DNA of 7,744 nt from Betaproteobacteria bacterium (GTDB lineage Bacteria > Pseudomonadota > Gammaproteobacteria > Burkholderiales > SG8-41), in the NCBI GenBank assembly GCA_021414185.1, contig JAIOOZ010000331.1:1-7744 (forward strand), given 5' to 3'. Positions 1 through 5,197 of this stretch are shown here, piece by piece. The notes under the pieces are model-generated. The model was not told the DNA's origin. It saw nothing but the letters and a program-made list of their open reading frames with translations, and searched no databases. Position 1 is the first letter of the stretch. The number at the start of each line of letters is the position of its first letter. A program made the position numbers and the translations under genes.

Positions 1-1
1 A

Positions 2-532
2 TCCGTGCGTGCGCGCTATCCCGACGTGCTGCTGCTGATTGCCGGCGAAGGGCCGGCGCTGCCGCACCTGAAAAAGCTCGTGCACAGGCTGTCGCTTGAC
101 TCTAACGTGATGTTCGTCGGCTATCTTGACCGCGCCAGCGCGCTGCTCGACTGCTTTCGCGCCGGCGACATGTTCGTTTTCGCCTCGCGCACCGAAACGC
201 AGGGACTGGTGTTGCTCGAAGCGATGGCGCTCGGCGTACCAGTCGTTGCGATCGCGGAAATGGGCACCATCGATATCCTCGAAGCGGGCAAAGGCGCGTT
301 GATCGCTACACTTGAAGAGGATGTGTTCGCTGATGCCGTCTGCAAGCTGCTGGCCTCACCGGCATTACGGCGCCAACTGGCGGCCGAGGGCGTGCGCTAC
401 GCCGCGGAATGGGACGCCGCAGTGCAGGCAAAACACCTGGCGGATTTTTACGCGGAAGTTTTGGCGACGCGCGCTGCCGCGCCGGCCCGCGAGTCAGGAG
501 CTTACGCTGTCGCCGGCGACAATATCGATTAA
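2..532 (+). CDS. GT4-family glycosyltransferase, C-terminal part (5' end outside window)
   Basis: The reading frame is open from the first complete codon and ends at TAA, so only the C-terminal ~176 residues of a glycosyltransferase are present; a full GT4 enzyme is usually 350-420 residues. What remains is the nucleotide-sugar-binding Rossmann half. The stretch LLLIAGEGPALPHLKKL is the usual glycine-rich strand-turn-helix, NVMFVGYLDR follows, and the signature ETQGLVLLE gives the E-x7-E pair (residues about 64 and 72 counted from the GTG at position 5) that contacts the donor sugar and diphosphate in retaining GT-B enzymes. GVPVVAIAEMGTIDIL is the next conserved block. The enzyme would transfer a sugar from an NDP-sugar to a lipid or glycan acceptor at the cytoplasmic face of the membrane. 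Donor and acceptor cannot be read from this part. The GTG at position 5 lies inside the domain and is not a credible start. The gene converges on the next glycosyltransferase and overlaps its 3' end. Confidence 0.9.
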   Translation, partial: SVRARYPDVLLLIAGEGPALPHLKKLVHRLSLDSNVMFVGYLDRASALLDCFRAGDMFVFASRTETQGLVLLEAMALGVPVVAIAEMGTIDILEAGKGALIATLEEDVFADAVCKLLASPALRRQLAAEGVRYAAEWDAAVQAKHLADFYAEVLATRAAAPARESGAYAVAGDNID

Positions 533-1696
533 CGCGGCGCACGGCGGCTGCGACCGCGCATTCGCCACCGCGAGCAACAGCGTTTCGAATTCCCCGACGA
601 CACGGCTCCAGGCGAGCTTTTCTGCGGTATGGCGTGCACGCGCGCCGAACTCGCGTACATGCTGGAGGTCTGCCGCGAGAGCCACGGCCTGGCGCACGAA
701 ATCCGTAGTGTTGTCGTAGCACGCGAGCAGTCCACTGCGCCCGTGAATGATGTGTTCCGCCGCCGCCGCGTAATCATACGCAACGACGGCGAGACCGCTT
801 GCCATCGCTTCCACAGTCACGTTGCCGAAGGTTTCGGTCAGGCTGGGAAACAGAAACACGTCGCCCGATGCATAGTGCGCGGCGAGATCTTCACCCGTCC
901 GCATCCCCGCAAAATGAGCGTCCCGACAGCGCGCGCGCAGACCGTCGCGCGCCGGACCGTCGCCAACGAAAACCAGTTTCGCCCGCGGCTCAACGCTGCG
1001 AATCCGCTCGAAAGCGGCAGCCACCGGTTCAATATTCTTTTCCGGCGCCAGGCGCCCGACGTGCAAGATGACTGGGTCGTCCGGCGCAACACCCCAGCTC
1101 GCACGCAGGGATGCGCTGCGCTGCGCCGGGCTGAACAACTGTGTGTCTACACCGCGCGAGACTACGCGCAGATTACGAAAACCCATCATCGCCAGTTCGC
1201 CGCGCATCGCGTTGGTAGGCACCATCGTCATCAGTGTGCGGTTGTGAAACTTGCGCAAGTAGGCCGCGATCGGTTTTTGCAGCCAGCCGACGCCGTAATG
1301 CTGGCTGTAGGCATGAAAATTGGTGCGGAAATCGGAGCTCACCGGCAGCTTCAACTTGATCGCCGCCTGCAGCGCGGACCACCCGAGCGGCCCCTCGGTC
1401 ACGATATGAACAATGTCCGGGCGATGGTGTGACCACATGCGGAGCAGCGCCTGCCGGGCCGGCAGCCCCATCTTCAGGCTCGGGTAGCGCGGAATCGGCA
1501 AGCCGCGCATCAGCACTTCGTGAAAGCCCGCCTCGCCGCCGGCCTGATCGGCACGGCTCTGGCGCGGACGCACCAGCTGGATTTCATGATTGCGCAGGCG
1601 CAAGCCCTCGACGAAGCGCGCCACGGTATTCGCGACACCGTTGACTTCGGGCGGATAGGTCTCCGAAACAAATGCAACGCGCAGGGCTTTTTTCAT
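494..1696 (-). CDS. GT4-family glycosyltransferase (PimB/MgtA-like)
   Basis: This is a complete 400-residue GT-B fold glycosyltransferase. The N-terminal acceptor domain opens with MKKALRVAFVSETYPPEVNG, the typical start of GT4 mannosyl/glucosyltransferases that act on lipid acceptors. DIVHIVTEGPLGWSAL (94-109) and SDFRTNFHAY (121-130) follow. The donor domain has HVGRLAPEKN (212-221), with the Arg215/Lys220 pair expected to bind the donor diphosphate, then VGDGPARDGL, and ETFGNVTVE (288-296), the E-x7-E motif. It probably transfers a hexose from a nucleotide sugar to a membrane lipid on the cytoplasmic face; the sugar is unknown. I chose the ATG at 1694-1696 because the protein family starts there. 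The frame stays open to 1822, but that extension would run through a regulatory-looking region and reads as non-coding. A GGAG lies about 12 nt upstream, a rather long spacing. The last ~13 codons overlap the preceding convergent gene. Pho-box-like repeats precede the gene. Confidence 0.92.
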   Translation of the reverse strand: MKKALRVAFVSETYPPEVNGVANTVARFVEGLRLRNHEIQLVRPRQSRADQAGGEAGFHEVLMRGLPIPRYPSLKMGLPARQALLRMWSHHRPDIVHIVTEGPLGWSALQAAIKLKLPVSSDFRTNFHAYSQHYGVGWLQKPIAAYLRKFHNRTLMTMVPTNAMRGELAMMGFRNLRVVSRGVDTQLFSPAQRSASLRASWGVAPDDPVILHVGRLAPEKNIEPVAAAFERIRSVEPRAKLVFVGDGPARDGLRARCRDAHFAGMRTGEDLAAHYASGDVFLFPSLTETFGNVTVEAMASGLAVVAYDYAAAAEHIIHGRSGLLACYDNTTDFVRQAVALAADLQHVREFGARARHTAEKLAWSRVVGEFETLLLAVANARSQPPCAALIDIVAGDSVSS

Positions 1697-1744
1697 CACC
1701 GGTAGCCGCTCCAGAATGATGCCGTCGCTTTCCATACGCCCAGC

Positions 1745-1798
1745 ATGACAGGCAATCGAGAAACTATCATTACAGTTCGGCACACAGTTTTGTGACAG
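1745..1798 (-). promoter_or_regulatory. Candidate PhoB box array and promoter for the glycosyltransferase gene
   Basis: Read on the minus strand, CTGTCAC (1798-1792), four A residues, then CTGTGTG (1787-1781) has the 7-4-7 layout of a Pho box (consensus CTGTCAT-N4-CTGTCAT). The first half-site is near perfect and the second matches 4 of 7. Further CTGT starts occur at 1775 and 1751, so the steps are 11, 12 and 24 bp, about one helical turn each. A possible -10 hexamer GATAGT (1768-1763, 4 of 6 to TATAAT) lies 12 nt beyond the first box, near the spacing seen in PhoB-activated promoters, which usually lack a good -35. Binding by PhoB is inferred from the pattern only. Confidence 0.45.
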
Positions 1799-1815
1799 TG
1801 CAGCCGCGGCGTCGC

Positions 1816-1860
1816 CTGTCACGGTAATGTAAAGCGCACGTAAACAAATCGCAGCATTAA
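1816..1860 (+). promoter_or_regulatory. Candidate PhoB box array and promoter for the Mpo1-like gene
   Basis: On the plus strand three related heptamers start exactly 11 bp apart: CTGTCAC at 1816, ATGTAAA at 1827 and ACGTAAA at 1838. The first matches the PhoB half-site almost perfectly; the others keep only part of it (TGTAA/CGTAA). A weak -10-like CATTAA lies at 1855-1860, 10 nt after the third heptamer. This side is weaker than the minus-strand array and may be a chance A+T-rich stretch next to one good half-site. Confidence 0.3.
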
Positions 1861-1903
1861 AAGGGCAACATGCAGCCAGCAGTTCTTTCTTCGAATGCCG
1901 GCA

Positions 1904-1909
1904 AAGGAG
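1904..1909 (+). promoter_or_regulatory. Ribosome-binding site fixing the start of the Mpo1-like gene
   Basis: AAGGAG lies 5 nt before the ATG at 1915 and is the clearest Shine-Dalgarno sequence in the window. It selects this ATG over the in-frame ATG at 1870, which has none. Confidence 0.8.
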
Positions 1910-1914
1910 ATGTG

Positions 1915-2520
1915 ATGAAAAAATTTCTGGCGGCGCTGAAGACTCAGCGCTGGGACGACCATCGCTACTACCACCACAGCCGCATCAACCAGACGCTGCA
2001 TCTCGTCAGCGCATTGAGCTTTCTGACCGCTTATGTGCTCGTCTTTACCGACCCGGTCGCGGCCGCACTGATCGGCTGGCTTGCCGCGATGGTCAGCCGC
2101 CAGGTCGGCCACTTCTTCTTCGAGCCCAAGGACTACGACGAAGTCAACCAGGCCACCCATGAATACAAGGAATCCATCAAGGTCGGCTACAACCTCAAGC
2201 GCAAAATCGTGCTATTGAGCGTGTGGGCGCTGGCGCCGGTCGTGCTGTATTTCGATCCGACGCTGTTCGGCGTCTTCGTCGCCAACGACGGCGTGAGCTT
2301 CGTGCAGAAAATGGGGATCGTGTGGCTGACCATCGGCGTCGGTGGATTGTTGTTCCGCACCTTCCACCTGTTCTATCTGAAGGACGCGCAAACCGGTCTC
2401 GTCTGGCTGACCAAGATCCTGACGGACCCGTTCCACGACCTGAAACTTTATTACAAAGCGCCTCTCCACCTGTTGCGCGGCGAGTTGATCGATCCGGCGC
2501 TGCATAAGCAACACGCCTGA
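1915..2520 (+). CDS. Mpo1/DUF962-like polytopic membrane protein
   Basis: The product is a 201-residue integral membrane protein. The N-terminal block YYHHSRINQTLHLVSAL (18-34) contains His20, His21, Asn25 and His29, and RQVGHFFFEPKD (62-73) contains Gly65, His66 and Glu70. This matches the HH-x3-N-x3-H ... Q-x-x-GH-x2-FE pattern I associate with the Mpo1/DUF962 family, whose yeast member is an iron-dependent dioxygenase that shortens 2-hydroxy fatty acids in the endoplasmic reticulum. Hydrophobic segments lie at about 30-44, 48-61, 98-113 and 134-155. The C-terminal ~45 residues are amphipathic and carry more His (151, 174, 185). By analogy the histidines could hold a metal ion that acts on a lipid chain in the inner membrane, but no bacterial function is firmly known to me. 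It could instead be a more distant member of the membrane di-iron hydroxylase/desaturase group. The gene stands alone, with its own promoter region, a good ribosome-binding site and a terminator. Confidence 0.75.
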   Translation: MKKFLAALKTQRWDDHRYYHHSRINQTLHLVSALSFLTAYVLVFTDPVAAALIGWLAAMVSRQVGHFFFEPKDYDEVNQATHEYKESIKVGYNLKRKIVLLSVWALAPVVLYFDPTLFGVFVANDGVSFVQKMGIVWLTIGVGGLLFRTFHLFYLKDAQTGLVWLTKILTDPFHDLKLYYKAPLHLLRGELIDPALHKQHA

Positions 2521-2544
2521 TCCTGATCAACGTGCGGCAATTTG

Positions 2545-2572
2545 GCCCCGCGCACGCGCGGGGCGTTTTTTT
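2545..2572 (+). terminator. Intrinsic terminator after the Mpo1-like gene
   Basis: A perfect 8-bp G+C stem pairs 2545-2552 (GCCCCGCG) with 2557-2564 (CGCGGGGC) around a 4-nt loop, and is followed by G and seven T residues (2566-2572). It starts 24 nt after the stop codon. The T run includes the last two bases of the stop codon of the convergent aminotransferase gene. On the other strand no T run follows the hairpin, so it should work only for rightward transcription. Confidence 0.92.
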
Positions 2573-4229
2573 AGCGAACCCGCAACCTCTGCAGAATCAG
2601 TTCGCGCAAAATGCCGCGCTTGATCGTCTTGTCGGTAAGCGCTTCATTCGCCCACCACCAGCCGTCCTGCTGCATGGCTTGTGCCGCCGCGACGAAGCGG
2701 TCGCATACGGCCTCGAAATCGGCGTCGCCGTAATTCAAACTGAAAATCAGCCGGCCAGTGCCCACCCAGCTCAACGCCAGGCCTTCCGCGCGCAAATAGT
2801 ATTGCAGCATCCAGTTATAGCGCGACGGCCGCGTGTAGAACACGGTCCAGATCGACGACAGGTTGGCGACCTGCACCGGCAACCCCGCGAGGATCAGGCG
2901 CAAATTGAGCCGCCGCGCGCGGCCGTTCCAGTGCTCGTCGAGGTTCGAGTAGAGCGCGCGCACCGCGGGCGTTTCGAGGCGTTCGAGGAAGACCTGCATG
3001 GCGCCCATCACATAGGGGTGCGAATTGAACGTGCCGCGCGCGAAGCATATATCGGCGGGGCGATCGTCACGGAAGCGCTTCATCAGGTCGGCGCGCCCGC
3101 ACACCACGCCGACCGGCAGTCCACCGCCGAGCGTTTTGCCATAGGTCACCAGGTCGGCACGCACGCCGAAATACTCCTGGGCGCCGCCGGGTGCTATGCG
3201 AAAGCCGACGAACACTTCGTCGAATATCAGCACGATCCCGCGCTCGCTGCACACCGCGCGCAATTCCTTCAGCCACGCTGTGTAGCCCTCGCGGTCGAAG
3301 TGCGCGCGCCGCGCGCTGTCGACCAGCGACGAGTCGCCCGGCGCGTTTGCGTTCGGATGCAGCGCCTGCAGCGGATTGACGAGCACGCACGCAATGTCGC
3401 GCCGCCGGCGCAGCACGCGCAGCGAATCTGCGTGCATATCTTTCAACGTATAGGTTTCGCGCTCGGTCACCGGATTGCCGACGCCCGGCTGCACGTCTCC
3501 CCACCAGCCGTGATACGCGCCGCAAAAACGCACCAGGTGAGAGCGGCGCGTGTGATAGCGCGCCAGGCGCACCGCCTGCATCACAGCCTCGGTTCCCGAC
3601 ATGTGAAAAGACACTTCGTCGAGGCCGGAGATTTCGCGCAGCCGCCGCGCATTGTATTCGACCGCCGGGTGGTAGCTGCCGAGCACCGGCCCGAGCGCGC
3701 GGGCACGCGCCGCACCTTCGTCAATGCAGGACTTGTAAAAATCATGACCGAACACGTTGACGCCGTACGATCCTGTCAGATCAAAGAACCGGTTACCGTC
3801 GAGATCGGTGACCATCAGGCCGTAAGACGACTGCAGAAACGAACCGCCTTTCAGATGCTCGCGCACATGGCGGCTGAACTGGAACGGCACGCGGTAGGCT
3901 GCCGTGAACTGCAGATCGGCTATGCACTCTGCCGCCTGCGCGGTCAGCGCCGCGGTTTTAGCGTAGCGCTCGCGGTACAACTCCGCGAGCCGCATAAACG
4001 CGGCCCGGCGCCGCGCCGCGATTTCGACCGGCGCGCCATCGCAGTTGAAAAACCGCGACTCGTCGTACTCGTAATAGGGCGCCAGCGCCGCGAGCCGGCG
4101 CGCCATGCGCGCATGTCCCGACAGCGACGGGTATTTGGCTTTCGACAACTCGAGACGCGTCTTGAGCTTCGGCAACGCCACGGCCGCCGCTACCGCACCC
4201 AATGCGTACATGATCAAGGCTTCGTCCAT
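2571..4229 (-). CDS. Class-III PLP-dependent aminotransferase with N-terminal membrane anchor
   Basis: The product is 552 residues, about 100-130 longer than a standard class-III aminotransferase or glutamate-1-semialdehyde aminomutase. The catalytic fold spans about 130-525. TDLDGNRFFDLTGSYGVNVFG (141-161) is the usual entry block. SGTEA (211-215) and AYHGWWGD (238-245) hold the cofactor phosphate and ring. Asp337 in IFDEVFVGFR should pair with the pyridine nitrogen. Lys365 in VTYGKTLGGG is the Schiff-base lysine, and GTFNSHP (399-405) is also present. All catalytic residues are intact. Residues 4-19 are hydrophobic (ALIMYALGAVAAAVAL) and probably anchor the protein in the membrane. Residues 20-125 form an extra basic, helical domain I cannot name. 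Substrate is unknown; 'glutamate-1-semialdehyde aminomutase' would be a poor name because of these additions. I chose the ATG at 4227-4229 because AGAGG lies 6 nt upstream; the ATG two codons earlier abuts it. The gene is divergent from psd. Confidence 0.9.
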   Translation of the reverse strand: MDEALIMYALGAVAAAVALPKLKTRLELSKAKYPSLSGHARMARRLAALAPYYEYDESRFFNCDGAPVEIAARRRAAFMRLAELYRERYAKTAALTAQAAECIADLQFTAAYRVPFQFSRHVREHLKGGSFLQSSYGLMVTDLDGNRFFDLTGSYGVNVFGHDFYKSCIDEGAARARALGPVLGSYHPAVEYNARRLREISGLDEVSFHMSGTEAVMQAVRLARYHTRRSHLVRFCGAYHGWWGDVQPGVGNPVTERETYTLKDMHADSLRVLRRRRDIACVLVNPLQALHPNANAPGDSSLVDSARRAHFDREGYTAWLKELRAVCSERGIVLIFDEVFVGFRIAPGGAQEYFGVRADLVTYGKTLGGGLPVGVVCGRADLMKRFRDDRPADICFARGTFNSHPYVMGAMQVFLERLETPAVRALYSNLDEHWNGRARRLNLRLILAGLPVQVANLSSIWTVFYTRPSRYNWMLQYYLRAEGLALSWVGTGRLIFSLNYGDADFEAVCDRFVAAAQAMQQDGWWWANEALTDKTIKRGILRELILQRLRVR

Positions 4230-4259
4230 AGGCATCCTCTGCCCATCATTTACCTGATA

Positions 4260-4273
4260 CAGTTTACAAACTG
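4260..4273. promoter_or_regulatory. 14-bp palindrome abutting the psd start codon
   Basis: CAGTTT-AC-AAACTG is a perfect 6-bp inverted repeat with a 2-bp centre, ending on the base before the psd ATG. It sits in the only 44 bp between two divergent genes, a natural place for a shared operator. No clear -10/-35 pair and no good Shine-Dalgarno sequence for psd can be seen here. The site could instead form a short hairpin in the psd leader. The regulator is unknown. Confidence 0.4.
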
Positions 4274-5140
4274 ATGACCGTCCGCTCGCAACTTGCAAGA
4301 CTGTTCCAGCAGGAGGACATCAACTTCCTGCTCACCAACCGCATCCCGCGCGCGATGCTGACGCGGTTCATGGGTTGGTTCAGCCAGATAGAACTGCCGC
4401 TGGTACGCGACCTGTCGATTGGCTTTTGGCGCCTGATCTCCGACCTTGACCTTGGTGAAGCCAGAAAATCGCGCTTTGCCAGCCTGCACGACTGTTTCAT
4501 TCGCGAGCTCAAGGATGGCGCGCGTCCGATCGACGCGGATCCCGCTCTACTGACGAGCCCCTGCGATGCGATCATCGGCGCATGCGGACGGGTGGAAGGA
4601 ACGCAACTGATCCAGGCCAAAGGCCATCCGTATACGCTGCCCGAACTGCTTTGCGATCCGGAATTGGTAAAGCTCTATCGCGACGGGTGCTACGTCACGC
4701 TGCGGCTCACTTCCACCATGTATCACCGCTTTCACGCTCCGCACGACTGCCGGGTCGGGCAGGTAACCTATATTTCAGGCGACACTTGGAACGTCAATCC
4801 GGTCGCGCTGAAACGCGTTGAAAAGCTGTTCTGCAAAAATGAGCGAGCGCTGATTCGCACCCGTCTGGAAGCGACGAACTACGTGGTGACGCTGGTGCCG
4901 GTTGCGGCGGTGCTGGTCGCCAGCATCCGGCTGCACTTTCTGAACGTTCTGCTGCACCTCAAATATCGCGGACCCAATGTCATGCCGTGCGACGCGCATT
5001 TGCGCAAGGGCGAAGAGATGGGCTGGTTCCAGCATGGATCGACCATTATTGTATTCGCACCGGACGGCTTCACCTTGTGCGCAAACGTGGAGCCGGGCGC
5101 GGTCATCCGCATGGGACAGCCGCTGCTGCGGTTGCCGTAA
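4274..5140 (+). CDS. psd: Phosphatidylserine decarboxylase proenzyme
   Basis: The 288-residue protein matches the long (E. coli-type) phosphatidylserine decarboxylase, which makes phosphatidylethanolamine from phosphatidylserine at the inner membrane. The enzyme is made as a proenzyme and cuts itself to form a pyruvoyl group. The self-cleavage motif is FQHGSTIIVF, with Ser256 in HGST in place of the LGST of E. coli. The rest of the catalytic triad is visible: Asp98 in SPCDAI and His154 in YHRFHAPHDC, with His151 nearby. QAKGHPYTLPELL (114-126) and MGQPLLRLP at the C-terminus are also family blocks. Cleavage at Gly255-Ser256 would leave a small alpha chain of only about 33 residues, a little shorter than in E. 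coli because the C-terminal tail is missing. The start at 4274 fits the family but has no good Shine-Dalgarno sequence. The gene is divergent from the aminotransferase, converges on phoR and has its own terminator. Betaproteobacteria commonly also carry a short Psd near pssA, so this may be a second form. Confidence 0.95.
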   Translation: MTVRSQLARLFQQEDINFLLTNRIPRAMLTRFMGWFSQIELPLVRDLSIGFWRLISDLDLGEARKSRFASLHDCFIRELKDGARPIDADPALLTSPCDAIIGACGRVEGTQLIQAKGHPYTLPELLCDPELVKLYRDGCYVTLRLTSTMYHRFHAPHDCRVGQVTYISGDTWNVNPVALKRVEKLFCKNERALIRTRLEATNYVVTLVPVAAVLVASIRLHFLNVLLHLKYRGPNVMPCDAHLRKGEEMGWFQHGSTIIVFAPDGFTLCANVEPGAVIRMGQPLLRLP

Positions 5141-5168
5141 GTGCGAAACCGTTGAATGCCGGCGCCGC

Positions 5169-5192
5169 CGCGATTTGAGGTAATCGCGTTTT
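5169..5192 (+). terminator. Intrinsic terminator after psd
   Basis: A perfect 7-bp stem pairs CGCGATT (5169-5175) with AATCGCG (5182-5188) around a 6-nt loop, followed by TTTT (5189-5192), 28 nt after the psd stop and just before the phoR stop on the other strand. The T run is short, so termination may be moderate. The opposite strand has no T run after the hairpin, so phoR is not clearly served by it. Confidence 0.7.
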
Positions 5193-5197
5193 CAGTA

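Larger units (their letters stand above)
1697..1914. promoter_or_regulatory. Divergent intergenic region with a central 7-bp inverted repeat
   Basis: This 218-bp gap separates the divergent glycosyltransferase and Mpo1-like genes. At its centre is a perfect 7-bp inverted repeat, GTGACAG at 1792-1798 and CTGTCAC at 1816-1822, with a 17-bp spacer. Each arm begins a series of similar half-sites running outward at 11-12-bp steps (listed separately). I see no convincing coding sequence. The frame open upstream of 1915 from an ATG at 1870 lacks a ribosome-binding site and reads as leader. Confidence 0.6.

Noticed and set aside
629..1432. A 267-codon open frame on the plus strand inside the complete glycosyltransferase gene
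   Set aside because: It is the complement of conserved GT4 motifs, Arg-rich, with no ribosome-binding site and no recognisable domain.
1697..1822. Longer N-terminus of the glycosyltransferase, from 1822
   Set aside because: The added 42 residues do not look like the family, which begins at MKKALRVAFVSETYPP, and they would be read through the phased repeats of the putative promoter.
1870..1914. Earlier ATG start for the Mpo1-like protein
   Set aside because: No Shine-Dalgarno sequence precedes 1870, whereas AAGGAG lies 5 nt before the ATG at 1915.
1819..2160. A 113-codon open frame on the minus strand across the divergent promoter and the start of the Mpo1-like gene
   Set aside because: It is antisense to a gene with clear motifs and its own ribosome-binding site, and its product has no recognisable features.
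3772..3782. CTGTCAGATCA as another PhoB half-site
   Set aside because: It is a single half-site inside the aminotransferase coding sequence with no partner at 11 bp.
2532..4274. A 580-codon open frame on the plus strand covering the whole aminotransferase gene
   Set aside because: It is antisense to a gene with every class-III aminotransferase motif. Its product is rich in Arg, His, Ala and Gln with no recognisable fold, as expected for the opposite strand of GC-rich coding DNA. It also reads through the terminator hairpin.
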